DNA of 44,964 nt, taken from contig SLCK01000083.1 in NCBI GenBank assembly GCA_007125845.1, positions 1 to 44,964 of the forward strand. The letters run 5' to 3'. Source of the stretch: Gemmatimonadota bacterium. Its GTDB lineage: Bacteria > Gemmatimonadota > Gemmatimonadetes > Longimicrobiales > Gaopeijiaceae. Under the pieces are notes generated by a model. That model made no database searches. It saw nothing but the letters and a program-made list of their open reading frames with translations, and was not told where the DNA came from. Numbering within the stretch: the stretch's first letter is position 1; every line of letters starts with the position of its first letter. Shown here piece after piece: positions 8,969-17,623 of this stretch. A program made the translations under genes and the position numbers.

Positions 8969-9941
8969 AGCCCGGCCTCCCCTCCGGTCCCCACTCCAGA
9001 TCGGCTCGGTCCCAGTCGCCCAGGTCGGCGGCGTGATTGTAGGTGCTCTGGAGGAAGGCCATGAGGGCGGCCTCGGGCTCTTCAGCGCTCCGGACCACCT
9101 CGTAGGGAAGGATGAACTCCTGCAGCTCCCTGCTCCAGACCGCCCCCTCGGGGCTCACGGATGCCTTCCGGTACCCCTCTGGCTCGGGGTAGGCGTAGGC
9201 GTAAAAGATCGGCTCAGGGTGGGACGGGCCTCCGGGCCAGAATCCCGCGCTGCTCACCTCGTGAGAGTAAGCCTCACGGGTCACCCAGTCCGGTAGGTGG
9301 GGAATCCCGCCTGGGTGCTCGGGGGCGCGCTCTCCGCTGAAGCGTGTCACGGCCAGGTCCATGGCTCCCCAGAAGAAATGCACCGGGCTGCACTTGCCGA
9401 GGAACCGGCCTCGGAAGTCCTTGAAAACCCGGTCTGCGGCGGTCAGCACCCTCCAGAAACGGTTGGCGGCCTCGGCATCGTATGAGGCGTTGTCATGGTC
9501 CTCCGCGAAAGGTACGGGATCGGGGAGCTCGTTTGGCGTGCCGTGTATCTCGACCGGGTACCCGAGATTCCCGAGCTCCTCCAGGAGTCGATCGTGGAAG
9601 TCCGCCACGGAGCGAGGTCTGAGCTCCATGTCGCCGACCTCCCCTTCCGAGCCCTTGATCCGAAGCCTGTGGTCGATGAAGTCGAGGTCGATCTGGAAGG
9701 TGCGCCCGGAGTGGGGAATGGGCGATGTGGTCAGCCCCCGGGAGGTGAGATAGAGCGTGACATGCCACTGGTGGTTGACCCATGGGGTGCGGGCCAGCCG
9801 GACCTTACCCACGATCTGCAGCCAGAGGTGCAAGGTGGTGCAGGTATCGGCCCACTCCTCGTAGGGAAGGCGGGGCCAGGCGTTCTGATCGCGAGCCACG
9901 GTCATTTGCGATGCGCTCCGATTCGAGGATGGTTGGTTCAT
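8967..9941 (-). CDS. DUF5996 family protein
   Basis: The 324-residue cytoplasmic protein matches the DUF5996 family by its order of blocks: WPRLPYEEWADTC near the N-terminus, then TLHLWLQIVGKVRLA, GFWPG, and the closing YNHAADLGDWDR. Function is unknown. The start at 9941 has GGAGG seven to eight bases upstream and leads directly into the conserved block. It diverges from egtB with about 160 bases between start codons, so the two promoters share one region. Whether it has anything to do with ergothioneine is only a neighbourhood argument. There is no signal peptide or membrane segment. Confidence 0.87.
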   Translation of the reverse strand: MNQPSSNRSASQMTVARDQNAWPRLPYEEWADTCTTLHLWLQIVGKVRLARTPWVNHQWHVTLYLTSRGLTTSPIPHSGRTFQIDLDFIDHRLRIKGSEGEVGDMELRPRSVADFHDRLLEELGNLGYPVEIHGTPNELPDPVPFAEDHDNASYDAEAANRFWRVLTAADRVFKDFRGRFLGKCSPVHFFWGAMDLAVTRFSGERAPEHPGGIPHLPDWVTREAYSHEVSSAGFWPGGPSHPEPIFYAYAYPEPEGYRKASVSPEGAVWSRELQEFILPYEVVRSAEEPEAALMAFLQSTYNHAADLGDWDRADLEWGPEGRPG

Positions 9942-10102
9942 CCCGGTCTCCCTCCGGCCACCCGCGAGGTTCCGCCTCCTTGCGATCGGCGGGGTTCCCG
10001 GTGCGAGAAGCGTTTTCAGGGAACCCTCGTCCGTGTGGAGTGGTTTCCATGGTGGTTCTGGACCGAGGTGCCGCCCCGCTCGCAACTTCACAGGATGGCT
10101 CG

Positions 10103-11512
10103 ATGGAAGTCCGCCCGAACGTACCCAATGCAGATGCTGCTGGCTCTCCGATCACCGATCGTCTCGCCTCGCCATCGGCCTCCGCCATGGTGACTTCGAA
10201 CCTCCAGCACCGCTACCGCGCCGTCCGAGGGTGGAGCCATGACCTGACGCGAAGGCTAGCTCCCGAGGACCAGGTGGTGCAATCCATGTCGGACGTGAGT
10301 CCCACGAAGTGGCACCTCGCCCACACCTCCTGGTTCTTCGAAACCTTCGTTCTCGTGCCCCACGCGTCCGGGTACCGGCTCCACGACGAAGCCTATCCCT
10401 ACCTCTTCAACTCGTACTACGTCCAGGCCGGTGAGCGGCACTGTCGGGCTCGCCGCGGTTACCTCTCGCGGCCCACGGTGGACGAGGTATGGGCGTACCG
10501 CGCCGCGGTGGACGCGGCTATGGACGAATTCCTCGGAGGAGAAATCCCGGAGGAGGTGAAAGATCTGGTCGTCCTGGGGCTGAACCACGAGCAACAGCAC
10601 CAGGAGCTGATGCTCACGGACATCAAGCATGTGTTCTCCGTGAACCCTCTTCGGCCGGCCTACCTGGAGCTGGATGAACTGGAGATGGGGGATCCGGGAG
10701 GCTCGGCTCAAGGGCTCGCGCCCCGGTCACGGGAGGAAGCGGACCCGCTTCGGTGGATTCCCTTCGAGGAGGGAGTCCGCAGCATCGGTTGGGACAGCGA
10801 GGGGTTCGCCTACGACAATGAAGAGCCCCGGCACCGACGTTTCCTGGAAGCCTTTGCCCTGGGCCACCGATTGGTGACCAATGGCGAGTACCTGGAGTTT
10901 ATGGCCGATGGGGGGTACGAGCGCCCCGAGCTCTGGATGTCGGAGGGGTGGGCCAGAGTCGAGGCGGAGGGCTGGAGCGAACCCTTCTACTGGGAGCGAC
11001 GGGACGGCGAGTGGTGGAGCTTCACCCTCGCGGGCATGCGTCCCCTGGACGGCCGGGAGCCGGTGTGCCACGTGAACTGGTACGAAGCCGATGCCTTCGC
11101 CCGGTGGGCCGGAGCGCGTCTTCCGCGGGAGGACGAGTGGGAGGTGGCCGCGGCGGAACGTCCCGTGACCGGAAACTTCGCGGATTCGGGTCGGTTCCAT
11201 CCGGCTCCCTTTGAGGGCTCGCCTCCGGATTCAAGCTCGAATGGCTCTCCCGAAGCCGGCGACATCGGGCTTGGACAACTCTTTGGCGATGTCTGGGAGT
11301 GGACGAGCAGCCCGTACACCCCGTACCCCGGATTTCGTCCGGCTCCCGGCGCCGTAGGGGAGTACAACGGAAAGTTCATGGTGAACCAGTTCGTGCTGCG
11401 CGGCGGATCCTGCGCGACTTCCCGGAGCCACATGCGCCTCACCTACCGGAACTTCTTCCACCCGGACGCCTCGTGGCAGTTCAGCGGGATCCGTCTCGCG
11501 CGCGACCTCTGA
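10103..11512 (+). CDS. egtB: Ergothioneine biosynthesis protein EgtB
   Basis: EgtB is the iron-dependent sulfoxide synthase that couples a thiol donor to trimethylhistidine (hercynine) using O2. The N-terminal DinB-like half has the three iron ligands of the family: His74 in HLAHTSWFFE, and His162 and His166 in NHEQQHQEL. The C-terminal half is a formylglycine-generating-enzyme-like fold ending in the family signature blocks GDVWEWTSSPY and VLRGGSCATS. The 469-residue length is usual. ATG at 10103 is chosen; ATG at 10187 would also leave the domains intact. Together with the next gene it supplies the two steps specific to aerobic ergothioneine synthesis. No EgtE, EgtC or EgtA is present in the window. 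Confidence 0.95.
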   Translation: MEVRPNVPNADAAGSPITDRLASPSASAMVTSNLQHRYRAVRGWSHDLTRRLAPEDQVVQSMSDVSPTKWHLAHTSWFFETFVLVPHASGYRLHDEAYPYLFNSYYVQAGERHCRARRGYLSRPTVDEVWAYRAAVDAAMDEFLGGEIPEEVKDLVVLGLNHEQQHQELMLTDIKHVFSVNPLRPAYLELDELEMGDPGGSAQGLAPRSREEADPLRWIPFEEGVRSIGWDSEGFAYDNEEPRHRRFLEAFALGHRLVTNGEYLEFMADGGYERPELWMSEGWARVEAEGWSEPFYWERRDGEWWSFTLAGMRPLDGREPVCHVNWYEADAFARWAGARLPREDEWEVAAAERPVTGNFADSGRFHPAPFEGSPPDSSSNGSPEAGDIGLGQLFGDVWEWTSSPYTPYPGFRPAPGAVGEYNGKFMVNQFVLRGGSCATSRSHMRLTYRNFFHPDASWQFSGIRLARDL

Positions 11513-11524
11513 CGGCCGGGGTCC

Positions 11525-12577
11525 GTGAGCTCACATTCGTCAACCTCCGCTTCCCGGGACTCCGGAGAGGGAGCTCATGCGGGAGATGAAGCCCTCCGGG
11601 AGGAGATTGCCCGGGGGCTCTCCGCGTCGCCGCCGAGCCTTCCCCCGAAGCTGTTCTATGACGACGCGGGGGCCCTGCTCTTCGAGGAGATCACCCGGCT
11701 TCCGGAGTACTACCCGACTCGCACGGAGATCCGGATCCTGGAGACCCACCTTCCGCAGATGGCCCGCCGGATCGGACCTGGAGTCCGGGTTGTGGAGTTC
11801 GGAAGTGGGAGCGGCGAGAAGACCGAGCGCCTCCTCCGCGTCCTCGACGAGCCGGCGGCCTACATCCCCGTGGATATCGCCGAAAAGCAGCTGAGGCGCG
11901 TCGCCTCATCCCTGGACCGAGAATTTCCCGAGCTGCGGATCGCACCCCTGGCCGCCGACTACACGCGCCCCTTCCGGCTCCCTCCAACCGACGACCCTCC
12001 GGAGTCCGGCACCCCGCCCCGGCGCTCCCTGCTCTTCTTTCCGGGCTCGACCATCGGGAACTTCGAGCCTGACGCGGCTCGGGAATTCCTCCGAGGTGCC
12101 GGTGAGTCCCTCGGACCAGGGGCCATCCTCCTCATCGGCATCGACCTGGTGAAGCCACGCGAGGTGTTGGAGCCGGCGTACGACGATGCCCGTGGCGTGA
12201 CGGCGGCCTTCAACCGCAACGCTCTGGTTCACCTGAACCGGCTACTGGGGACCGACTTCCGGCCGGAGGCGTTCCGGCACCGGGCTCCTTGGAACGATGA
12301 CGCTTCCCGCATCGAGATGCACCTGGTTGCAACCGAGGCCCAGGTCGTAACGCTTCCCGGGCCACCCGACGAGACCGGGCATGCGGGCGCTCGCCCGCGC
12401 CTCCGACTCGCTCTGGAAGAAGGGGACCATATCGTCACTGAACACTCCTACAAGTACACCCTGGAGGCTTTTCGCGAGCTCACTGCCAGTGCGGGATGGA
12501 TCACTCGGGAGACCTGGACGGACCCGAGCGAATGGTTCGCCGTGCGCTTCCTGGAGTGGAACGGCTCTCGGCACTAG
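11525..12577 (+). CDS. egtD: L-histidine N-alpha-methyltransferase EgtD
   Basis: EgtD trimethylates histidine to hercynine with S-adenosylmethionine, the first step of ergothioneine synthesis. The 350-residue protein shows the substrate block KLFYDDAGALLFEEITRLPE (42-61) followed by EYYPTRTE, the SAM-binding loop VVEFGSGSGEKT (89-100), and GSTIGNFEP around Asn179, the histidine-contacting segment. The first 20 residues are a Ser/Gly-rich extension. The GTG at 11525 is the only reasonable start after the egtB stop at 11512, so the two genes are almost certainly one transcript. The order egtB-egtD differs from the mycobacterial egtABCDE cluster but is common in other phyla. Confidence 0.95.
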   Translation: MSSHSSTSASRDSGEGAHAGDEALREEIARGLSASPPSLPPKLFYDDAGALLFEEITRLPEYYPTRTEIRILETHLPQMARRIGPGVRVVEFGSGSGEKTERLLRVLDEPAAYIPVDIAEKQLRRVASSLDREFPELRIAPLAADYTRPFRLPPTDDPPESGTPPRRSLLFFPGSTIGNFEPDAAREFLRGAGESLGPGAILLIGIDLVKPREVLEPAYDDARGVTAAFNRNALVHLNRLLGTDFRPEAFRHRAPWNDDASRIEMHLVATEAQVVTLPGPPDETGHAGARPRLRLALEEGDHIVTEHSYKYTLEAFRELTASAGWITRETWTDPSEWFAVRFLEWNGSRH

Positions 12578-12590
12578 AAGCTTGTCGAAA

Positions 12591-12618
12591 AAGGGGAGTG
12601 GCCCCCGCGAAGGGGGGC
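12591..12618. terminator. Terminator-like hairpin between convergent genes
   Basis: GCCCCC (12601-12606) pairs with GGGGGC (12613-12618) around a six-base loop, between the egtD and DUF1207 stops. Read on the minus strand, the stem is followed within ten bases by TTTTT, so it best fits termination of the DUF1207 transcript. It may also stop egtBD. Confidence 0.5.
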
Positions 12619-12703
12619 GCCGGCCCCGGACCGTCGTTGGACCCCCTTACCGATGCCGCCGCATCGCCTTCGACGCGCCGGACCTCACAAGCCAAGAACC
12701 CCC

Positions 12704-13627
12704 TCAGAGGGAGATCTGGAGCCCGACGCCGTAGAAGCGCACCTGCTCACGGTAGAACTGCCCGTAGGGCGAGGGACCGTCATAGTACTCAGCCAGGAGC
12801 CCCCAGCGCCTGGGCGGGTGCTCGGGATCCACGCCGAAGCCCGCCTCGATTCCGACCCGCACGCTCCACGCCGGCTTCCAGTCCTGCTCCTGGCTGGACT
12901 TCACGTCCATGGCGGCCAGCGCGTCCAGGGCGTCCGTCCAACGAAGCCGCCCCTCGGCGCCCAGGCGAGCCACCCAGGCGTCCAGATCGTCCGGCTCCCG
13001 GTTGAAGAGGAACTCCCCTCCGCCATACACTCGCATCCTCCTCAACGCCCGCGAGAGGATCAGCTCCAGTGACTCGAAGGCCAGATTGATGCGCTCCGGT
13101 TCCTCCCGGATCAGAAACTCGTCCCCGAGGTGGGAGCTTTGGTGGTACAGTCGTAGTCGGGACGAGAACCCACCGCGTCGAAGGGTCAGGGGCATGCCCA
13201 CAACGTAGTCGGCGTTGAGGAGGTCGAAGGAGGACGTCGCGAGATCGAACTGCGCGAACACGCCTGCCGAGATCCCCACCTGGACCCCGTCCCCCGGCCG
13301 GCTCCCCGCCCATCGAAACAGGCCGAAGCCGTCGCCGATCCCGATTGACCCCACCTCCGTGTCCAGGGCGCCGACGATGCCGAGCTCCCCATTCTCCGCT
13401 GGAGCGGAGCCCTGAAGAAAGCTCGCGAAGGTGCGCGGCTCCTTCGGGTCTGCAATCAGGGGACAGAAGTAGTCCCCCTGGGGAAAGGGGACGGTCCCCG
13501 TCGTTTCGCCGGAGTGTAGTCGTGGGCCGCATTCGGTGGGTGGAGGGAGCTGGCCGTGGACGAAACCTGGCGTCAGCAACGGCCACAATGCGAGGGCGGA
13601 GACGAGACTGATCGGGAAACGGGTCAC
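12704..13627 (-). CDS. DUF1207 family outer-membrane-associated protein
   Basis: The 307-residue secreted protein matches DUF1207 by the block FCPLIADPKEPRTFASF near the mature N-terminus, followed by GIGDGFGLFRW and the closing YYDGPSPYGQFY. Function is unknown; members are predicted surface beta-proteins. The start at GTG 13627 is preferred over ATG 13687. GGAGG lies five bases upstream of the GTG, and the reading begins with a clean signal peptide (VTRFPISLVSALALW, cleavage near VHG-Q). The extra 20 residues from the ATG would bury that signal. It faces egtD tail to tail and diverges from the fasciclin gene. Confidence 0.85.
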   Translation of the reverse strand: MTRFPISLVSALALWPLLTPGFVHGQLPPPTECGPRLHSGETTGTVPFPQGDYFCPLIADPKEPRTFASFLQGSAPAENGELGIVGALDTEVGSIGIGDGFGLFRWAGSRPGDGVQVGISAGVFAQFDLATSSFDLLNADYVVGMPLTLRRGGFSSRLRLYHQSSHLGDEFLIREEPERINLAFESLELILSRALRRMRVYGGGEFLFNREPDDLDAWVARLGAEGRLRWTDALDALAAMDVKSSQEQDWKPAWSVRVGIEAGFGVDPEHPPRRWGLLAEYYDGPSPYGQFYREQVRFYGVGLQISL

Positions 13628-13952
13628 GGGATCCTCCGGGACGATCGGTGGGAGTGCGAGCCGTCCGACGGCCAATCCTTTGCTCATGATTGCCCCGCGG
13701 TCTCCCCTGCGCAATTCCTCGCGTCCACCGGGGCGAATGGGCGAGGCGTGCCTCGGATGCCGCGATCCCGGGACCGCCGGCACGCATCGGCTGATGCGGC
13801 CGAAGGGGCCGCTGGCCTCGTGCGTATAGCGATTGCATAGGTTTGTGGCCCATGCTCTTGCAGAGTGTACAGGGAATGTATAACGTTGTTTTGCGTATCA
13901 AGGGGACGATCTCGCCGTTCCGGCCGGTCCCACATTCCCGCAAGGAGGAACT
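13628..13952. promoter_or_regulatory. Divergent intergenic region with weak promoter candidate
   Basis: This 325-base gap lies between the DUF1207 and fasciclin starts. A TATAAC box at 13879-13884 with TTGCAG at 13858-13863 could drive the fasciclin gene, but the 15-base spacer is short. It is locally AT-richer (about 13855-13900) than its surroundings, as promoters here tend to be. I see no clear promoter for the minus-strand gene. Confidence 0.35.
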
Positions 13953-14582
13953 ATGTCTCGTTTCGCCCCGCTCGCCCTGGCGGGCACTCTGCTACTCGGT
14001 GCCTGCTCCGACTCGGTCACGCAATCCGAGGTGCTCCATTCTCCGGAGAACACTCTGGAAGCCCGTGCTCCGGCTCCGGGGACCGACGCCATCGCGACGA
14101 TCGCCATCAACGCCGGCTTCGATGAGCTGCTGAGTGCCCTCGTCTACGTGGACGAGGAGCTCGACACTGGCCTCGTCGATCTTTTTCTGAATGGAACCGA
14201 CCAGTTCACCGTCTTTGCCCCGACCGACGAGGCGTTCGAGAACCTCTACGGCCTCCTGAGCACCGTACTCGGAACCGACATCGACGGCATCACCGCGGTG
14301 CCCCCCGGCGTGGTCCTGGATGTCCTTCTCTACCACGTCGCAGAGGGCCGGCGGGCCGCGAACAGCGTGCTCCCTCGGCGCGGCGAGCGGACGATTACGC
14401 CCCTCCTAGGGGAGACCTTCCAGGTGCGGAGCGACGGCACGATCCGAGACGGACTCAGTGGCGTACGGGACGGCGATGCGTCCATCGTGGCCGCAAACAT
14501 CACGGCCTCGAACGGACTCATTCACGTCATTGACGAGGTGATCTTGCCCCCCTCCATCGTGGCGGCCCTCACCGGGAGCTGA
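13953..14582 (+). CDS. Fasciclin (FAS1) domain lipoprotein
   Basis: The 209-residue protein has a lipoprotein signal peptide (LALAGTLLLGAC, lipidated Cys18) and one FAS1 domain (about 47-205). The domain shows the usual H1 block (FTVFAPTDEAFENL, near 87-100), YHVAEGR in the middle, and the H2 end block NGLIHVIDEVILPP. FAS1 domains mediate adhesion or protein contacts outside the cell; the partner here is unknown. AAGGAGG stands five bases before the ATG. A strong GC hairpin closes the gene, so it is probably a single-gene transcript. Length and composition are typical for bacterial one-domain fasciclins. Confidence 0.92.
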   Translation: MSRFAPLALAGTLLLGACSDSVTQSEVLHSPENTLEARAPAPGTDAIATIAINAGFDELLSALVYVDEELDTGLVDLFLNGTDQFTVFAPTDEAFENLYGLLSTVLGTDIDGITAVPPGVVLDVLLYHVAEGRRAANSVLPRRGERTITPLLGETFQVRSDGTIRDGLSGVRDGDASIVAANITASNGLIHVIDEVILPPSIVAALTGS

Positions 14583-14610
14583 TTCGGGTAACGAAAGAGG
14601 AATCGTACGT

Positions 14611-14638
14611 GGGGGAGGGCCCGGACCGGCCCTCCCCC
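14611..14638. terminator. Strong GC hairpin terminator
   Basis: An 11-base perfect stem (GGGGGAGGGCC at 14611-14621, GGCCCTCCCCC at 14628-14638) with a six-base loop lies 28 bases after the fasciclin stop and 30 bases before the convergent gene's stop. There is no T-tract on either side. Position and strength suggest a bidirectional terminator. Confidence 0.65.
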
Positions 14639-14667
14639 ATCGGATCCGGAAACACCTCTCGGGTCCC

Positions 14668-15453
14668 TCAGTCGGGAGCTCGCGGGCTGACGGGCGTCCA
14701 GGACACCGAGATGACTGCATAGTGGAGCCAGGCGAAGGCGTAGACCTCCGAAACGTCGGCTCCGCCCTCGACCATGCGGTACCCGCCCTGCACGCTCCAG
14801 CGCTCGCCTAGCTTGCGGCCCAGCTTGACCGACAGGTCCGCCGCTCGACCCGGTCCCCCGGCCAGGGCGTCCAGCTCGGCGGAGAGTCGCCACTCCGGGG
14901 TGAAGCGCCACGCGCCCGACAGGTGAAGCAAGGGCACGAACCCCAGGTCGTCCTTCCGACTGGTGGTATCCCCCTGCTCGAGAGCGATCCGGGCGTCACG
15001 AACCTTCGCGGTGAACCCGACTCGAGCCGTCGTGCGTTCGGTCTCCCGCCAGCGATATCGGTAGGAGAGGCGGTAGGAGTTGAACTTGTACGTCGCGGAG
15101 GCCGGTTCGCCCTCGAGGTAGTCTGCCCCGGCGAAGCGAAGGGGATGAGCTGGAACTCCTTCCTCGGTCAGCGAGAAGGGCGCGAGAAGTAGGGCAAGTC
15201 CGTGGCGCTCGCTCCGGTTCCATGTGAGGGTGAGGCGGCCGGCGGGCCAAGGCCCAGCCCCGGCCAATTCCGACAGGGAAAAGCGGGTCGCCGTTCCGTC
15301 GTTCGGGATCTCCACGTCGTTGTAGCTCTGCCAGGCCGGGCCCGACTCGAGCTCGACCAGAAGGGTCGGCGTCTGGGAGACGACTGCGGTTGGAAGAACG
15401 AAGAGGCCGCCGATAGAGGCTGCGAATCGAAGAAGGCGGGGGCGCAGATTCAT
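14668..15453 (-). CDS. Predicted outer-membrane beta-barrel protein
   Basis: I do not recognise a named family. The 261-residue product has a signal peptide (LLRFAASIGGLFVLPTAVVS, cleavage near VSQ). The mature part has the repeated amphipathic strands of a barrel: for example, GRLTLTWNRSERHGLALLLA, then YRLSYRYRWRE, then ERWSVQGGYRMVEGG. Many strands end in aromatic residues. It looks like a 10- to 12-stranded outer-membrane protein. ATG 15453 is preferred because it sits just before the signal peptide; three upstream in-frame ATGs would add a non-hydrophobic leader. It is convergent with the fasciclin gene and diverges from the oxidoreductase. Confidence 0.7.
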   Translation of the reverse strand: MNLRPRLLRFAASIGGLFVLPTAVVSQTPTLLVELESGPAWQSYNDVEIPNDGTATRFSLSELAGAGPWPAGRLTLTWNRSERHGLALLLAPFSLTEEGVPAHPLRFAGADYLEGEPASATYKFNSYRLSYRYRWRETERTTARVGFTAKVRDARIALEQGDTTSRKDDLGFVPLLHLSGAWRFTPEWRLSAELDALAGGPGRAADLSVKLGRKLGERWSVQGGYRMVEGGADVSEVYAFAWLHYAVISVSWTPVSPRAPD

Positions 15454-15611
15454 GATCCGATGGGTGGGGGAAACCGGTGGAGTCGACAGGCGCCGAGGGA
15501 GGCCGCGATCCTTCATGACCGCTACCATACGATCGGAAGGTTCGGAGGGGAGGAGAAGGGGCTCGGCCATCGGACGGGGCCCCGAATGCCGTCGAGGAAG
15601 GGGGCAGCACC

Positions 15612-16874
15612 ATGACGGAAGCCTGCGTCGGAAGGGCGAGCCCCAGGTGGCTCATCTACGGAGCCTATGGCTACACGGGTCGCCTCCTGGTCGCTGAGGC
15701 GCTTCGACGCGGGCACCGTCCCGTTCTTGCGGGGCGCAAGCAGGAGGATCTCCGCGAACTGGCGAACAGCTCGTGCAGCGAATCGAGCGGAGCGGACAGC
15801 AACGGGCGTAGCGGCGGGCCTATTGATGCGAGCTGGGCTCCGCTTCCCTGGCGTGCCTTTCCCCTGGGGGATCCCGACCGCCTCCGGGAGGGGCTCGAGG
15901 GTGTGGCTCTCGTCCTGCACGCGGCCGGCCCCTTCGTGGAAACGGCCGAACCGATGATGCAGGCTTGTCTGGACGTGGGCGCCCACTACCTGGATATCAC
16001 GGGCGAGGTACCGGTCTTCGAGGGGGCCTTCGACCTGGATGACCGGGCGCGGGAGCGGGGGGTCGCGCTCATGCCGGGGGTGGCGATGGACGTGGTGCCG
16101 ACCGACTCGGCCGCTGCCCTGCTGGCGGAGACCTTGCCCGGGGCGGTGCGGCTCGAATTGGCCCTTCACTCTCCGGGTCGACCCAGCGGAGGTACGCTCC
16201 AGACCATTGTGGAGGGCGTTCCGGCTGGGCTCTTGATCAGGCGGGACGGCAGCCTCGAGCGGGCCAACCCCGGGCGCCGAGAGTTTCACAGATGGATCGA
16301 CTTCGGACCGGAGTCCGGCGAGGGGCCCATGGCCGGGAAGCTCGGCGGACGGCGAGCGGTGGCGCCGTACACCTGGGGAGACCTCGCGACGGCCTGGCGG
16401 ACCACGGGCATTGGCGATATCACGTGTTACATGACCGCTCCCCGGTTGCAGGTTCGCCTCCTCTCCCTCTTGCTCCCGCTGCTGCGGGTGTTCCTCGCAC
16501 CTCGTTCGGTGCGCCGTTTCCTGCGCTCCCGGGTGAGCCGTCGAGGAGCCGGTCCGACCCCGGCTTCCCGCCGAGCCGGCCGAACTCGGGTGTGGGGGAG
16601 GGTGGAGGACAATGCGGGCCGGATGGCGGAGGTCGTCCTCGAGTGTCCCGAAGCGTATCAGTTCACGGCGCTGGCCGGGATCCGGGCGGTAGAGGAGGTG
16701 CTCGGTCGGCACGGGAGCGTTTCGGGGACCCTCACCCCCGCCGGCGCATTGGGAGCCCGATGGGTACTGGGACTTCCGGGGGTTGAGATCGTGAGACCAG
16801 CGGAAGTGTTGTCGAACGCCCGTACCGGGCGGGATCCCCGCCAGGCTTCGGCCGGCAACGAGGCCCCGCAATGA
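15612..16874 (+). CDS. Saccharopine dehydrogenase-like NAD(P)-binding oxidoreductase
   Basis: The 420-residue protein opens with the Rossmann motif of the saccharopine dehydrogenase/trans-acting enoyl reductase family, LIYGAYGYTGRL (14-25). It has the family block GAHYLDITGEVPVFEG and then GVAMDVVPTDS in the middle. A hydrophobic stretch near residue 280 (LLSLLLPLLRVFLAP) suggests membrane attachment, as seen in relatives from eukaryotes and mycobacteria. The actual substrate is unknown; it is unlikely to be a lysine-pathway enzyme. AAGGGGG lies upstream of the ATG. Its stop overlaps the next start as ATGA, so it is translationally coupled to the ABC transporter, which suggests a shared substrate or membrane role. 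Confidence 0.85.
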   Translation: MTEACVGRASPRWLIYGAYGYTGRLLVAEALRRGHRPVLAGRKQEDLRELANSSCSESSGADSNGRSGGPIDASWAPLPWRAFPLGDPDRLREGLEGVALVLHAAGPFVETAEPMMQACLDVGAHYLDITGEVPVFEGAFDLDDRARERGVALMPGVAMDVVPTDSAAALLAETLPGAVRLELALHSPGRPSGGTLQTIVEGVPAGLLIRRDGSLERANPGRREFHRWIDFGPESGEGPMAGKLGGRRAVAPYTWGDLATAWRTTGIGDITCYMTAPRLQVRLLSLLLPLLRVFLAPRSVRRFLRSRVSRRGAGPTPASRRAGRTRVWGRVEDNAGRMAEVVLECPEAYQFTALAGIRAVEEVLGRHGSVSGTLTPAGALGARWVLGLPGVEIVRPAEVLSNARTGRDPRQASAGNEAPQ

Positions 16875-17623
16875 TCCCGGCCCTGGAGGTACGGGAGCTC
16901 CAGAAGCGCTATGGTCGGGTCCGCGCTCTCGCGGGGGTGTCGCTGGAGGTTCTGTCCGGTGAGTGTGTGGCCCTCGTTGGGGAGAGCGGCTCGGGGAAGA
17001 CCACTCTCCTTCGTGCCTTCAACCGGGTGGTCGAGCCTGACGGAGGAGTAGTCCTGGTGAAGGGGCGTCCGGCTCGAGATCTGGACCCGATCAGGTTGCG
17101 GAGGGAGACCGGATACGTCCCCCAGGAGGGCGGTCTCATGCCCCACTGGACGGTGCGCAAGAACGCCGCTCTGGTCGCCCGGCTCCTCGGGATGGCCGAT
17201 GCCGATGAGCGGGCCGATGCTGCCCTGGAGCTATTGGGTCTGTCCCCGAATGAGTACGCGAGCCGGTGGCCTCGGGAGCTTTCCGGAGGTCAACGCCAGA
17301 GGGTGGCCATCGCCCGGGCGCTCGCCACGGGACCCGAGGTGGTCCTCCTGGACGAGCCCTTCGGTGCGCTGGACGCGATCACCCGGGCCCAGGTACGAGG
17401 ACACTTCAAGGCGATTCGGCAGGAGCTGGGCACCACCTCGGTGCTGGTGACCCACGATCTCCATGAGGCGATCGAGCTGGCAGACCGGGTGGCGGTGCTG
17501 CGGGACGGACGGATCGAGCAGGCGGCGACCCCGGGCGTGCTCCTCGAGAAGCCCGCCACCTCGTACGTGGCCCGGCTCCTGGAGCAGGCCGGCCTGGCCG
17601 CCGCGATCGAGGGGGGGCGGTGA
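16871..17623 (+). CDS. ABC transporter ATP-binding protein, OpuCA/EgtV class
   Basis: This 250-residue ATPase should power an importer of the quaternary-amine family. It has Walker A GESGSGKT (37-44), the Q-loop at Gln85 (GYVPQ), the signature LSGGQRQR (137-144), Walker B VVLLDEP (157-163) and the switch His195. Unlike many OpuCA proteins, it ends soon after the ATPase fold and has no CBS pair, so it lacks the usual ionic-strength sensor. It overlaps both neighbours (ATGA upstream, GTGA downstream), and its only partner is the fusion protein next door. Confidence 0.93.
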   Translation: MIPALEVRELQKRYGRVRALAGVSLEVLSGECVALVGESGSGKTTLLRAFNRVVEPDGGVVLVKGRPARDLDPIRLRRETGYVPQEGGLMPHWTVRKNAALVARLLGMADADERADAALELLGLSPNEYASRWPRELSGGQRQRVAIARALATGPEVVLLDEPFGALDAITRAQVRGHFKAIRQELGTTSVLVTHDLHEAIELADRVAVLRDGRIEQAATPGVLLEKPATSYVARLLEQAGLAAAIEGGR

